This document shows positions 24,163 through 33,512 of a stretch of 64,000 bases of DNA, in pieces. The notes beneath the pieces were generated by a model. It was not told the origin of the DNA. It did no database searches and saw only the letters and a program-made list of their open reading frames with translations. The stretch comes from Nonomuraea candida (GTDB lineage: Bacteria > Actinomycetota > Actinomycetes > Streptosporangiales > Streptosporangiaceae): the NCBI RefSeq assembly GCF_000725485.1, contig NZ_JOAG01000014.1:111915-175914 (forward strand), read 5' to 3'. Position numbers and translations under genes: made by a program. Numbering within the stretch: position 1 is the first letter of the stretch; every line of letters starts with the position of its first letter.

Positions 24163-25391
24163 CGCGTCAGCACCAGGGAGCGGGGCGGCTCGGGCAGCGG
24201 CGCCGGGAGGACCAGCGCTCCCGCGCCGGGGGTCAGCGTGCCCAGGACGCGGGCGCCGGTCGCGCCCGTCCCGCCGGGCACCGTGCCGGGCAGGCCGTGC
24301 GCGGTGAGCCAGCCGATCAGCGCGAACGCGATCGCCTCCTTGTCGTCGGCGGGCGCGCCGTAGTCGTCGGAGGGCGCCACGGTGACGCCGGGCAGCGCCG
24401 CGCGCAGGCCGGCCATGACGACGGGGTTGCGGCAGCCGCCGCCCGACACGACCAGCGTGCCGACGCCGGCGGCCCGCACGTCGTGCGCGACCGTGCGGAC
24501 GGTCAGCTCGGTCAGCGTCGCCACGAGATCCGCCTCCTCGATCGCCTCGCCCTCCGGCCCCGCGCCCGCCGCGCCGCCGGGCGCGGGGTCGGGGAGGCGG
24601 AGGCCGGCCCGGGTCAGGGCCGCCGCCACGTACCCGAGGTGGAACAGCTCCTTGCCGGTGCTCTTCGGCGCCGCCAGCCGGTAGTACGGCTCGGCCAGCA
24701 GCACGTCGAGCAGCCCGGCGTGCACCCGCCCCGACGCGGCCAGGCGCCCGCCGGAGTCGAAGCCGCGCGGGTCGAGCCCCCGGTCGGCCACCACGGCGTC
24801 GATCAGCGCGTTGGCCGGCCCGATGTCGTAGGCGTACAGCGACGGCGCGCCGGAGGCGCCGCCGCGCACCACGGTCAGGTTCGCGATGCCGCCCAGGTTG
24901 AGCGCGCCCGCCCCGCCCTCGTGCGAGCCGAGCAGCAGCCCGTCCAGCACCGACACCAGCGGCGCGCCGTGGCCGCCCGCCGTGATGTCCCTGATGCGCA
25001 CGTCCGACAGCACCGGCACGCCGGTGCGCTCGGCGATCCACGCGGGCTGCCCGATCTGCAGGGTGCCCAGCGCGTGCGCGTCCCGCACCCAGTGGTAGAC
25101 GGTCTGCCCGTGCGAGACGATCAGGTCGACCGGCCCGCCCGCGGCGATCGCCGCCTCCGCCGCCGCGGCGAAGCTCTGGCCGATCAGGGTGTCCAGCTCG
25201 CACACCTCCGCCAGCGTGGTCGGCGCCGGCGGCAGCGCCGCGGCCAGCCGCGCCCGCAGCTCCGCCGGGTACGGCGTGCTCGCCGTGTGCCCGACCCGGC
25301 CTTCGAGCACGCTCCCGGCCGGCTCGAAGTCCACCACGGCCACGTCGATCCCGTCGTGCGAGGTGCCGGAGATCATTCCGAGAACCCTCAT
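24159..25391 (-). CDS. anmK: Anhydro-N-acetylmuramic acid kinase
   Basis: The kinase hydrolyses and phosphorylates 1,6-anhydro-MurNAc to MurNAc-6-phosphate, the substrate of MurQ encoded just upstream. The 410 residues show the ATP-binding start [18 protein letters not shown] (residues 1-18) and a second conserved block [12 protein letters not shown]. Other family blocks are [12 protein letters not shown] and FDSGGRLA, with [11 protein letters not shown] near residue 320. These are the AnmK hallmarks. An Ala/Gly/Pro-rich stretch ([16 protein letters not shown]) is a small insert compared with enterobacterial AnmK. The start overlaps the murQ stop and the stop overlaps the next start. Anhydro sugars arise from lytic transglycosylases. 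Confidence 0.94.
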   Translation of the reverse strand: MRVLGMISGTSHDGIDVAVVDFEPAGSVLEGRVGHTASTPYPAELRARLAAALPPAPTTLAEVCELDTLIGQSFAAAAEAAIAAGGPVDLIVSHGQTVYHWVRDAHALGTLQIGQPAWIAERTGVPVLSDVRIRDITAGGHGAPLVSVLDGLLLGSHEGGAGALNLGGIANLTVVRGGASGAPSLYAYDIGPANALIDAVVADRGLDPRGFDSGGRLAASGRVHAGLLDVLLAEPYYRLAAPKSTGKELFHLGYVAAALTRAGLRLPDPAPGGAAGAGPEGEAIEEADLVATLTELTVRTVAHDVRAAGVGTLVVSGGGCRNPVVMAGLRAALPGVTVAPSDDYGAPADDKEAIAFALIGWLTAHGLPGTVPGGTGATGARVLGTLTPGAGALVLPAPLPEPPRSLVLTR

Positions 25392-26353
25392 GCCGTCTCC
25401 CCGAGCGCTCGTGCCCGCCCGTCCCCGTCCCGTCCCGGCGGCCGGGCGCGCCCGTCCGCGCTCTCCCCGAGCGCCGTGCGCAGGTGGCCGCCGGCCGCGG
25501 CCAGCCGGTCCGCCGCGTCCTGCGGCGACAGGGCGAAGCGCGTGGCCACCACCGCCTGCTTGACGTTGAAGCCGCTGGCGTCCAGCGCGGCCAGCGCCTC
25601 CTCCCGCCCGGCCCCGGTGATCGCGCGCACCATGCGCACGGCCCGCTCGCGCAGCTTGGCGTTGCCGGCCTTCACGTCGACCATCAGGTTCCCGTACGTC
25701 TTGCCGAGCCGCACCATCACGATCGTCGAGAACATGTTGAGCACGAGCTTCTGCGCCGTGCCCGCCTTCAGCCGGGTCGAGCCGCTGATCACCTCGGGCC
25801 CGACCAGCACCTCGACGGCGTGCTCGGCCGCCCGGCTCAGCGGCGTGCCCGCGTTGCACGACAGCCCCACGGTCAGCGCGCCCAGCGCCCGCGCCCGCCG
25901 CACCGCGGCCAGCACGTACGGCGTCCGCCCGCTGGAGGCGATGCCCACGACGGTGTCGAGCGGCCCGATCCCGGCCGCCGTCACGGCCGCGGCCCCCGCC
26001 TCCTCGTCGTCCTCGGCCCCCTCGCAGGGCGACACGATCGCGCTCTCGCCGCCCGCGATGATCGCGAAGACCTGCTCGGGCGGCGTGGAGAACGTCGGCG
26101 GGCACTCGGAGGCGTCCAGCACCCCCAGCCGGCCGGGGGTGCCCGCGCCCACGTAGACCAGCCGCCCGCCGGAGCGCATGCGCGGCACCGCGGCCTCGAT
26201 CGCCGCCGTGATGCTCGGCAGCGCGGCGGCCACCGCGCCGGGCACGGTCGCGTCGGCCGCGTTCATGGTCGCGGCCAGCTCGCCCACGCTCATCGTGTCG
26301 ATGCCGGCGAAGCGCGGGTCGGCCGATTCGGTCGTCAGTTCTGAGAGTCTCAC
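25388..26353 (-). CDS. murQ: N-acetylmuramic acid 6-phosphate etherase
   Basis: The enzyme cleaves the lactyl ether of MurNAc-6-phosphate, giving GlcNAc-6-phosphate and D-lactate in the cytosol. It has 321 residues, with an SIS domain over about 45-215. Family blocks are [22 protein letters not shown] (the Glu and the phosphate-binding Ser/Thr region), [20 protein letters not shown] and the signature [19 protein letters not shown]. The C-terminal part carries the helical UBA-like region ([21 protein letters not shown]) and then a dispensable-looking Arg/Gly tail. GTG 26353 is the start, overlapping the permease stop (GTGA). With AnmK next to it, the pathway from anhydro-MurNAc to GlcNAc-6-phosphate is complete. 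Confidence 0.95.
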   Translation of the reverse strand: MRLSELTTESADPRFAGIDTMSVGELAATMNAADATVPGAVAAALPSITAAIEAAVPRMRSGGRLVYVGAGTPGRLGVLDASECPPTFSTPPEQVFAIIAGGESAIVSPCEGAEDDEEAGAAAVTAAGIGPLDTVVGIASSGRTPYVLAAVRRARALGALTVGLSCNAGTPLSRAAEHAVEVLVGPEVISGSTRLKAGTAQKLVLNMFSTIVMVRLGKTYGNLMVDVKAGNAKLRERAVRMVRAITGAGREEALAALDASGFNVKQAVVATRFALSPQDAADRLAAAGGHLRTALGESADGRARPPGRDGDGRARALGETA

Positions 26354-27168
26354 CGATCTCCTCGGTTTCGCACGTCGAGAGTGTCACGCAGGCCGTCGCC
26401 GAGCAGGTTCAGCCCCACCACGAGCAGCACGACGACCACGCCGGGCGCGATCAGCGTCCAGGGGGCGACGAACACGAGGCTGCGCGCCTCGAAGATCATC
26501 GAGCCGAGCGACGGCGCGGGCGGCGGGGTGCCCAGGCCCAGGAAGCTCAGCGACGCCTCGGTCAGCACGGCCCACGACAGCGACAGCGCCACCTGGACGA
26601 CGATGATCGAGGTGATGTTGGGCAGCACGTGGCGGAGCATGATCTGCCACCGGCTCTGGCCGGTGGAGACGGCCGCCTTCACGTACTCGATCTCCCTGAG
26701 CGAGAGCACGGGCCCGCGGGTGACGCGGATGAAGATGGGCACGTACACGACGGCGATGGCAACGGCGATCGTGAACCAGTTGCGCTCCAGCACCGACGCC
26801 AGCGACAGCGCCAGCAGCAGCGGCGGGAAGGCGAACAGCACGTTGGTCACCCCGCCGATCGCGCCGTCGGCCACGCCCCGGTAGAAGCCGGCCACGAGCC
26901 CGCCGAGCGTGCCGACCACGGTCGCGAACGCCACCGCGACGACCGCGATCAGCGCCGAGTTGCCCACCCCGGCCGCCACCCGCGAGAACACGTCGCGCCC
27001 GAACTGGTCGGTGCCGAACAGGTGCGCGCCCGACGGGCCCAGGAACCGCGACGGCGGATGCTGGGCGACCGGGTCGTAGGGCAGCAGCCCCGCGTACGAC
27101 AGCACCGCCACCACGGCCAGCAGCGCCAGGATCACCACGCCGGCGACCCCGGCCGGGCTGCGCCTCAT
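26350..27168 (-). CDS. ABC transporter permease, DppC/OppC type
   Basis: The product is an inner-membrane permease of 272 residues with about six TM segments. The N-terminal oligopeptide-permease pattern includes [23 protein letters not shown]. The cytoplasmic EAA loop that contacts the ATPase is [41 protein letters not shown] is another hallmark of the DppC family. It pairs with the DppB-type permease, whose stop it overlaps by four bases, and its own stop overlaps the murQ start. The placement ties the transporter directly to amino-sugar recycling. Confidence 0.93.
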   Translation of the reverse strand: MRRSPAGVAGVVILALLAVVAVLSYAGLLPYDPVAQHPPSRFLGPSGAHLFGTDQFGRDVFSRVAAGVGNSALIAVVAVAFATVVGTLGGLVAGFYRGVADGAIGGVTNVLFAFPPLLLALSLASVLERNWFTIAVAIAVVYVPIFIRVTRGPVLSLREIEYVKAAVSTGQSRWQIMLRHVLPNITSIIVVQVALSLSWAVLTEASLSFLGLGTPPPAPSLGSMIFEARSLVFVAPWTLIAPGVVVVLLVVGLNLLGDGLRDTLDVRNRGDR

Positions 27169-28130
27169 GACGCCCCCACCCTCGGGTCGATCACCCGGTA
27201 CAGCAGGTCGGTCACCAGGTTGACCAGCACGAACGCCAGCGCGATCACCAGCACGGTGCTCTGCACGACCGCGTACTCCTTCTGCTGGATGCCCAGCAGC
27301 ACCTGCCTGCCGATGCCGGGCACGGAGAAGATCTGCTCCACCACGACCGCGCCGCCCAGCAGGTAGCCGAACTGCAGCCCCGTCATGGTCACGATCGGGA
27401 CGAGCGCGTTGCCCAGCACGTGCCTGACCTGCAGCCGCCGCTCGGGCACGCCCTTGGCGCGGGCGGTGCGCACGAAGTCGTCCGAGCGCACCTCCAGCAC
27501 GGCCGTGCGGGTGGTGCGCAGGATCGGCGCGGCGATGCCGAAGCCCAGCACGAGGGCGGGCAGCAACATCTGCCGCAGGTTGAGCAGCGGGTCCTCCAGC
27601 AGCGTGGCGAAGCCCTGCCCGTTGGGGTTGAACCCGAACGAGGCCGCGAAGACCGACAGCAGCGTGGTGGCCAGCAGGAACGCCGGGATCGACAACCCGG
27701 CCAGGCTCACGGCCTGGCCGGCGGCGTCCCTGACGGAGTTGGGGCGCGAGGCGGCCAGCATGCCCAGCGGCACCCCGATCAGCAGCGCCAGCACGATCGA
27801 CAGCACCGCCAGCTCGAACGTCACCGGCAGCGCGTTCATGGTCAGCTCCAGCACGCTCTGCTGGGAGCGGGCCGAGTAGCCGAAGTTGCCGGTGAACATG
27901 TTGCCCAGCCACGAGAAGAACTGTGTCACCAGCGGCTGGTCCAGGCCGTAGTACTGCTCCAGGGCCTGCCGCTGGGCCGGGGTGAGCGCCGCGGCCTCGG
28001 TGCCCAGCCCGGCGGTGATCTGGTCGCCCGGGATCGCCCGCAGCATCACGAAGACCAGCACGGCCACCCCGAACAGGATGCCCGCCGTCTCCGCGACGCG
28101 CCGCACGAACCGGTTGCGCAGCACCGTCAT
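27165..28130 (-). CDS. ABC transporter permease, DppB/OppB type
   Basis: The 321-residue inner-membrane protein has six TM segments. Family marks are the N-terminal FVRRVAETAGILFGVAVLVFVMLRAIPGD, LGLDQP-like YYGLDQPLVTQF, the EAA-type loop FVRTARAKGVPERRLQVRHVLGN and the C-terminal VIDPRV. The large periplasmic-side loop lies between TM1 and TM2. ATG 28130 overlaps the stop of the binding-protein gene, indicating coupled translation. Together with the DppC-type subunit it forms the membrane channel. Confidence 0.93.
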   Translation of the reverse strand: MTVLRNRFVRRVAETAGILFGVAVLVFVMLRAIPGDQITAGLGTEAAALTPAQRQALEQYYGLDQPLVTQFFSWLGNMFTGNFGYSARSQQSVLELTMNALPVTFELAVLSIVLALLIGVPLGMLAASRPNSVRDAAGQAVSLAGLSIPAFLLATTLLSVFAASFGFNPNGQGFATLLEDPLLNLRQMLLPALVLGFGIAAPILRTTRTAVLEVRSDDFVRTARAKGVPERRLQVRHVLGNALVPIVTMTGLQFGYLLGGAVVVEQIFSVPGIGRQVLLGIQQKEYAVVQSTVLVIALAFVLVNLVTDLLYRVIDPRVGAS

Positions 28131-29689
28131 CCGACCGAGGTGGTACGCAGGTACTGCAGCGAGCCGCTGGCCATCGGCACGAACCCCGACACGTTCGCCG
28201 TCGTGGCGGTGTAGGTGTAGCCGGCGAACAGCCAGATCCAGGCGGCGTTCTCCTCCAGTTCGGCCGCGACCTTGTCGTAGACGGCCTTGCGGGCGGCCTG
28301 GTCGGTGGCGGCCTTGCCCTGGGCGAACAGCTCGTCCAGCTCGGGGGAGCTGTAGCCGGCGACCTTGTTGAGGTTGCCGTCGCTGGTGAAGTAGCGGCCG
28401 TAGGAGCCGTCGGGGTCGGGGCGGCCGCCGTTGAGCGCGACGGCCGCGTCGAAGTCGGCCGCCACCCAGCGGTCCACGAACGCGCCCGACTCCAGCACCT
28501 CCAGCTCCAGGTTGATCTTCGCCTCGGCGAGCTGGGCCTTGAGGTTCTGGGCCTCGTTGACGGAGGTGGCGTACTCGCCCTGCGAGACGATGGCCTTGAC
28601 CGTCACGCCGGCGGCCTTGCCGGCCTTGCCGAGATACTCCGCGGCCTTGGCCAGGTCGCGGGTGGGGCAGGGGCGCTTGTTCGGGTCCGACTTGAAGGCC
28701 GGGGCGGTGATCGGGCCGGTCACCTCGCCCTCGCCGAGCGCGGCGGTGTCGAGCACCTGCTTGCGGTCGATCGCGCACTGGATCGCCAGGCGCACGTTGA
28801 CGTCCTTGAGGTCGCCCTTGCGCGCGTTGAGCTGGAGCGCGTGGTAGTTGAGCTGCGGCGTCTTCGCGACGGTGATCGTGCCGCCGCCCTCGGCGGTCTG
28901 CGCGACGAGCGGGTCGTTGAAGACCGCGAGCTGCACGTTGCCCGACTGCATGGCCGCGACGATGGACGACTCGTCGGGGATCACCCGGAACTCCACGGTG
29001 GCGGCCTTGGCCTTCTCCGGGCCCCAGTAGGCGTCGTTCCTGGCCAGCGTGATCGACTGGCTGGCCACCCGCTTGGCCAGCCGGAACGGCCCCGTGCCGT
29101 TCGGCGTGGCGTTGAGCTTCTCCTCGGTGTCGTCGGAAGAGAGCATGGCCAGGTTGACCGAGGCCAGGTTGGCCGGCAGCGCGGCGTCGGGGCCGGTCAG
29201 CTCCAGCACGACCGTGTGCGGGTCGGGGGCCTCGACCGCCTTGACCGACGACAGCGACGCCCGGGCCACGGCGGCCGTCTTCTCGTCCATGATCTGGTCG
29301 AGGGAGGACTTGACGTCCTTGGAGTCGAATGCGCTGCCGTCGGCGAACGTGACGCCCTGGCGGAGCTTGAGCGTGAGCTTGCGGCCGCCGTCGCCGGCCT
29401 CCCACGACTCGGCCAGGCCGGGCACCACGTTGAGGTCCTTGTCGAACTCGGTGAGCGTGCCGTACAGGTTCTGCAGCACGTTGACGGCCTGGAACTGGGT
29501 GGCCTTCCACGGGAAGAGCGTGTCGGGGTCGGAGGTCACGCCGACGACGAGCGTGCCGCCGCCGCCCTGCGCGCCGGTGCCGGTGCCGGTGCCGGTGCCG
29601 GTGGGCCCAGAGGAGGGGGACGAACAGGCGGTGAGGGCGAGGGACAACGCGGCGGCGAGGCCGGCCGCGGAGAAGGCGCCACGGGGCAT
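28127..29689 (-). CDS. Extracellular solute-binding lipoprotein (SBP family 5)
   Basis: The lipid-anchored binding protein of an oligopeptide-type ABC importer has 520 residues. The signal peptide ends in a lipobox LTAC, Cys22 being the anchor. A flexible (Thr-Gly)n linker encoded by five CCGGTG repeats (29574-29603) follows. The family-5 fold is clear from LVVGVTSDPDTLFPWKA, LAESWEAGDGGRKLTLKLRQGVTFADG, NGTGPFRLAK and the C-terminal YSSPELDELFAQG. A GAGGAG precedes ATG 29689. As the first gene of the operon it should set substrate choice. Muropeptides or anhydro-muropeptides are inferred from the murQ/anmK neighbours. Confidence 0.92.
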   Translation of the reverse strand: MPRGAFSAAGLAAALSLALTACSSPSSGPTGTGTGTGTGAQGGGGTLVVGVTSDPDTLFPWKATQFQAVNVLQNLYGTLTEFDKDLNVVPGLAESWEAGDGGRKLTLKLRQGVTFADGSAFDSKDVKSSLDQIMDEKTAAVARASLSSVKAVEAPDPHTVVLELTGPDAALPANLASVNLAMLSSDDTEEKLNATPNGTGPFRLAKRVASQSITLARNDAYWGPEKAKAATVEFRVIPDESSIVAAMQSGNVQLAVFNDPLVAQTAEGGGTITVAKTPQLNYHALQLNARKGDLKDVNVRLAIQCAIDRKQVLDTAALGEGEVTGPITAPAFKSDPNKRPCPTRDLAKAAEYLGKAGKAAGVTVKAIVSQGEYATSVNEAQNLKAQLAEAKINLELEVLESGAFVDRWVAADFDAAVALNGGRPDPDGSYGRYFTSDGNLNKVAGYSSPELDELFAQGKAATDQAARKAVYDKVAAELEENAAWIWLFAGYTYTATTANVSGFVPMASGSLQYLRTTSVG

Positions 29690-29706
29690 GTGGTCTCCTC
29701 AGGGCA

Positions 29707-29748
29707 GTAGGTCATAAAATTACGCAGACCCTACCATCGAGGTATTTT
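29707..29748. promoter_or_regulatory. Divergent promoter region between the binding-protein gene and the MurR-type regulator
   Basis: TTACGC (29720-29725), 17 bases, TATTTT (29743-29748) could be the plus-strand promoter. An inverted repeat (GTAGGTC at 29707, GACCCTAC at 29727) overlaps it and would suit a regulator controlling both directions. The assignment is tentative. Confidence 0.4.
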
Positions 29749-29775
29749 CTTTCCGTCACGGGATGGGTGTGAAGG

Positions 29776-30657
29776 ATGCGCGAGGACGCCGAGACCCTGC
29801 TGATCCGCCTCCGCGCGGCCATGCCCGCCCTGCGGCCGTCGGAGCGGCGCATCGCCGAGGTGTTCACCGGCGACCCGGCCGCCGCCGCCAACCTGTCGAT
29901 CGCCGAGGTGGCCGCCCGCTGCGCGACCTCGACCACCTCGGTGGTGCGCTTCTACCAGCGCATGGGCTACGCCCACTTCAAGGACTTCCGCATCGACCTG
30001 ACCAGGGCGGTGGCCAGGGAGGAGCTGGCGGTCTCCGGCCTGCCCGAGGCGTCCGGCGACATCGACCGGCACGACAGCCTGGCGGGCATCGTCTCCAAGG
30101 TCGCGATGAACGAGACGCTCTCCATCGCCGACACCGCCCGCTCGCTGGACATGGACGCGCTGGGGGAGGCGGTGGCGCTGCTGCTGGCCGCCCGCCGGAT
30201 CGACAGCTTCGGCGTGGGCGCCAGCTCGCTGGTGGGGCTCGACCTGCAGCAGAAGCTGGCGCGCATCGGCCGCACCGCGCTCAACTGGCACGACTCGCAC
30301 GCGGCCTGGACCTCGGCGGCCACGCTCGACTCCGCATGCGTGGCGGTCGCCGTCTCGCACACCGGGGCCACCGTGGACACCGTCGAGTTCCTCGCCATCG
30401 CCCGCCGGGCCGGGGCCGCGACGGTGGCGATCACGAACTTCCGCGACTCGCCGCTGGCCCGCGCCGCCGATGTGACGCTCACCACGGCCGCGCGGGAGAC
30501 GAAGTTCCGCTCCGGCGCGCTGGGCAGCCGCATCGCCCAGCTCATGGTCGTGGACTGCCTGTTCACCGGCGTGGCCCAGGCCTCCTACGACGCCTCGATG
30601 CGCGCGCTGCGCGACACGTACGCGGTGCTGCACGACCGCCGGGTCAAACGGGCCTAG
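29776..30657 (+). CDS. MurR/RpiR-family transcriptional regulator
   Basis: The 293-residue cytosolic regulator has an N-terminal RpiR-type helix-turn-helix domain (about 1-75: PALRPSERRIAEVFTGDP, then LSIAEVAARCATSTTSVVRFYQRMGY). A C-terminal SIS sugar-phosphate-binding domain follows (about 120-260: IDSFGVGASSLVGLDLQQKL, AVSHTGATVDTVEFLAIAR). In other bacteria MurR represses murQ-type genes and is released by MurNAc-6-phosphate. Here it is divergent from an SBP/permease/murQ/anmK operon across 86 bases, so control of that operon is a strong inference. ATG 29776 lies directly behind GAAGG, an unusually tight spacing; no better in-frame start was found. Confidence 0.88.
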   Translation: MREDAETLLIRLRAAMPALRPSERRIAEVFTGDPAAAANLSIAEVAARCATSTTSVVRFYQRMGYAHFKDFRIDLTRAVAREELAVSGLPEASGDIDRHDSLAGIVSKVAMNETLSIADTARSLDMDALGEAVALLLAARRIDSFGVGASSLVGLDLQQKLARIGRTALNWHDSHAAWTSAATLDSACVAVAVSHTGATVDTVEFLAIARRAGAATVAITNFRDSPLARAADVTLTTAARETKFRSGALGSRIAQLMVVDCLFTGVAQASYDASMRALRDTYAVLHDRRVKRA

Positions 30658-30721
30658 CCGCCGCCATCTTCACAGGCCGGATTCACCTGGGGTTCACTGG
30701 CCACCCCTACCTTGGACGCCC

Positions 30722-31615
30722 ATGAGCTGGAGGTACCGGGCCAACGCCACACTCGAGGGCCTGACGGGATACACGCTGACGCGCAAGCTGCGCAAGGAGC
30801 CGCCGAAACCGCCCCCGCCGCCCAAGGTGCCGCTGGAGCTGCAGCGGCTGCCGGGCGACGCGGTCAGGCCGCCCGTCGATCCCGCCCACGACCGGCTGCT
30901 GCGCGAGCCCGTCTTCCTGCTGTCGTCCGTGCGCTCGGGCTCCACGCTGCTGCGCGTCATGCTCAACAGCCACTCCCGGGTGCACTCGCCGATCGAGACG
31001 CACTTCCGCCGGATGACCGTGGGCCTGGGCACCGAGCCCGTACGCCAGGCCATGGAGCTGCTCGGCCACACCCACAGCGACATCGAGCACCTCGTCTGGG
31101 ACCGCCTGCTGCACCGGGAGCTGACCCGCAGCGGCAAGCCGGTGCTGTGCGAGAAGACGCCCAGCAACGTCTTCGCCTGGCGGCGCATCTCGGCCTGCTG
31201 GCCGGACGCCCGCTTCATCTTCCTGCTGCGCCACCCCATGTCGATCGTGCAGTCCTGGCACGAGGCCGACCCGGTCAAGCGGCCCATGGAGGAGGCGGTG
31301 CCGCGCACGCTGGCGTACATGACCTACCTGGAGGAGGCCCGCACCCACCTGGAGGGCCTGACCGTGCGCTACGAGGAGCTGGTCGCCGATCCGGAGGCCG
31401 AGCTGCGCCGGATCTGCCTGTTCCTGGGCGTGGAGTTCGAGCCGGCCATGCTGGAGTACGGGAGGCAGGACCACGGCGGCTTCGTCAAGGGCATCGGCGA
31501 CTGGCGCGACAAGATCCGCACCGGCACCGTCGTCGCCGGCCGGCCGCTGCCGGCGCCCGGGGAGATCCCCGCCGAGCTGCACGAGATCTGCCGGACGTGG
31601 GATTATCTCTCGTGA
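30722..31615 (+). CDS. Sulfotransferase family protein
   Basis: The 297-residue PAPS-dependent transferase has an unknown acceptor. The 5'-phosphosulfate loop is LLSSVRSGSTLLRVML (about 67-82), with Arg and Ser-Thr in the canonical places. The 3'-phosphate loop is FIFLLRHPMSIVQSWHE near 165-182. A Pro-rich spacer (KPPPPPKVP) follows the N-terminal 28 residues. No signal peptide or TM is seen, so it is probably cytosolic. ATG 30722 has no clear ribosome site and TACCTT lies about 12 bases upstream, so the mRNA may be nearly leaderless. It precedes the sulfatase gene by 64 bases on the same strand. Confidence 0.88.
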   Translation: MSWRYRANATLEGLTGYTLTRKLRKEPPKPPPPPKVPLELQRLPGDAVRPPVDPAHDRLLREPVFLLSSVRSGSTLLRVMLNSHSRVHSPIETHFRRMTVGLGTEPVRQAMELLGHTHSDIEHLVWDRLLHRELTRSGKPVLCEKTPSNVFAWRRISACWPDARFIFLLRHPMSIVQSWHEADPVKRPMEEAVPRTLAYMTYLEEARTHLEGLTVRYEELVADPEAELRRICLFLGVEFEPAMLEYGRQDHGGFVKGIGDWRDKIRTGTVVAGRPLPAPGEIPAELHEICRTWDYLS

Positions 31616-31679
31616 TCCGGTTGCGAGGCTGTGACAGAGTTCGCTCGCGATTTGCCCGCCATTCGCCTCGGGCTCCGAT

Positions 31680-33350
31680 ATGTTGCCCTTCGTGATCAAC
31701 GGGCCCTCGCGCCGTGCCTTATTCGCCGGTACTCTCGCCGGCCTCGCCCTGCCCGCGGCGGTGCCGACCGCACTGCCCGCGGCCGCCGAGGCCACCGACC
31801 GCCGCGGCAGTCTGCCCAGGCGGCCGAACATCCTGCTCATCCTGGCCGACGACCTGGGATGGGGTGAGATCGGCAGCAACGGGCAACGCCTGATACGCAC
31901 GCCCAACCTGGACCGGCTGGCGGCCGAGGGCGTGCAGTTCAAGACCGCCTACTCGGGGGCGCCGCTCTGCGCGCCGTCGCGCTGCTCCCTGCTCACCGGC
32001 CTGCACGCCGGTCACAGCACCGTGCGTGACAACCCCGAGGGCGGGCCGCAGCACTCGCTCACCGACGCCGACCTCACCTTCGCCGAGCTGCTCCAGATGG
32101 CCGGCTACCGGACGGGCTGCATCGGCAAGTGGGGCTTCGGGCCCGAGGAGGCGGACCAGGCGTCGCACCCGAACGTGCGCGGCTTCGACGAGTTCTTCGG
32201 CTACATCGGGCACAAGCACGCCCACCAGTACTTCCCCACGTACCTGTGGCACAACGGGCAGAAGGTGCAGCTCAATGGCAGCTCGTACGCGCCGCACCTG
32301 TTCCGGCAGCGGGCCGTGGAGTTCATCAACGCCGGCAGCGACAAGCCGTTCCTGCTCTACTACGCCAGCATCCTGCCCCACGCGCCGAGCGTGGTCCCCG
32401 GCGACGCGGGCCCGTACGAGGACGAGCCCTGGAGCGGTCCGAACCGCCGCCACGCCGCCCAGGTGGCCAGGCTCGACACCGACGTCGCCGCGCTCATCAG
32501 GGCGCTGCGCGACGCGGGCGTCGCGAAAGACACCCTCGTGCTGTTCACCAGCGACAACGGCCCCCACCGGGAGAAGGGCGTGACACCCTGGCTGTTCGAC
32601 TCCAACGGCCCCTACCGGGCCGACAAGCGCGACGTGTACGAGGGGGGCATCCGGGTCCCGATGATCGCGTGGTCGCCCGGCCTGCGGCCCAGGGTGGAGC
32701 GGCAGCCGGTGGCGTTCTGGGACGTCCTGCCCACGTTCGCGGACCTGGCGGGGGTGCCCGCGCCCGCCAACCTCGACGGCCTGTCCTTCCGCGGCCTGCT
32801 CACCGGCGAGGGCGCCCCCCGGCACGACCACCTGATCTGGAACCGGCCGCGCAAGGCCCAGGCCGTCCGCCGGGGCCGGTGGAAGGTGGTCAGGTTCGCC
32901 CCGAACATCGCCGGGGCCGGGCCGGAGGGCCGCGTCGAGCTGTACGACCTGACCAGGGACCCGGGGGAGAGCCGCGACCTGGCCGCCGCCCGGCCGCAGA
33001 TCACCAGGGAGCTGGTGGAGCTGCTCGACCGCTCGATCGGGGACGACCCGCGCACCCCGTACGGGCTGCGGAGCGAGCTGGCCGGCGACCAGATCGTGGT
33101 CAGCCTGCACAACGGCTCGACGGTGCCCTGGCGCAACGTCCGGCTCCGCCTCGACGGGCGGCGGCGGGCGCAGGCGCACACGGTCGCCCGCCTGGACCCG
33201 GGCATGGCCGTGTCGGTCGGCTTCCCGGTGCCGTCGTCGGGCCGGGCCACGGCCAGGGCCGACTTCGAGGCCGGCGGCAGGACCCACGTCTTCCGCCGCG
33301 CGCACCGGGACACGCAGCGCCCCGACACCGTCAGCCTGCTGAGCAACTGA
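31680..33350 (+). CDS. Exported type I sulfatase (formylglycine-dependent), Tat signal
   Basis: The 556-residue hydrolase of sulfate esters begins with a twin-Arg signal (PSRRALFAGTLAGLALP), so export through Tat in folded form is likely. Metal-binding Asp57-Asp58 lie in NILLILADDLGWG. The formylglycine signature is Cys97 in CAPSRCSLLTG, which needs a formylglycine-generating enzyme encoded elsewhere. Further sulfatase blocks are GKWGFG, LPHAP, FTSDNGPHREKG and YEGGIRVPMI. An extra beta-type domain of about 90 residues follows the usual end near residue 465. ATG 31680 is used, with a GTG at 31692 possible. A 16-bp hairpin ten bases after the stop ends the unit. Confidence 0.92.
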   Translation: MLPFVINGPSRRALFAGTLAGLALPAAVPTALPAAAEATDRRGSLPRRPNILLILADDLGWGEIGSNGQRLIRTPNLDRLAAEGVQFKTAYSGAPLCAPSRCSLLTGLHAGHSTVRDNPEGGPQHSLTDADLTFAELLQMAGYRTGCIGKWGFGPEEADQASHPNVRGFDEFFGYIGHKHAHQYFPTYLWHNGQKVQLNGSSYAPHLFRQRAVEFINAGSDKPFLLYYASILPHAPSVVPGDAGPYEDEPWSGPNRRHAAQVARLDTDVAALIRALRDAGVAKDTLVLFTSDNGPHREKGVTPWLFDSNGPYRADKRDVYEGGIRVPMIAWSPGLRPRVERQPVAFWDVLPTFADLAGVPAPANLDGLSFRGLLTGEGAPRHDHLIWNRPRKAQAVRRGRWKVVRFAPNIAGAGPEGRVELYDLTRDPGESRDLAAARPQITRELVELLDRSIGDDPRTPYGLRSELAGDQIVVSLHNGSTVPWRNVRLRLDGRRRAQAHTVARLDPGMAVSVGFPVPSSGRATARADFEAGGRTHVFRRAHRDTQRPDTVSLLSN

Positions 33351-33359
33351 CCGTCGTCA

Positions 33360-33395
33360 CCTCCGGACCGGCGGGCCCGCCCGCCGGTCCGGAGG
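33360..33395 (+). terminator. Perfect 16-bp terminator hairpin after the sulfatase gene
   Basis: CCTCCGGACCGGCGGG (33360-33375) pairs completely with 33380-33395 around a CCCG loop. It starts ten bases after the sulfatase stop codon. Confidence 0.9.
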
Positions 33396-33445
33396 CCGCT
33401 CGCAGACGATCGTCACCCCGGCGGCACCCCACTCTAGTGACGAAG

Positions 33446-33460
33446 AGTGATGACATCACT
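33446..33460. promoter_or_regulatory. Perfect 15-bp palindrome upstream of the amidase gene
   Basis: AGTGATGACATCACT is symmetrical around its central A. It lies 53 bases before the start codon and just upstream of a TTGACA (33469-33474). Confidence 0.65.
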
Positions 33461-33475
33461 ACCGATAGTTGACAT

Positions 33476-33488
33476 TCTGGTGACCAGA
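33476..33488. promoter_or_regulatory. Second perfect palindrome upstream of the amidase gene
   Basis: TCTGGTGACCAGA is symmetrical around its central G. The TGGT-N-ACCA core is like GntR/FadR-type operators. It lies between TTGACA and the start codon, where binding would block transcription. Confidence 0.6.
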
Positions 33489-33512
33489 GCTTTCCGACGA
33501 AGAGAGGAACCC

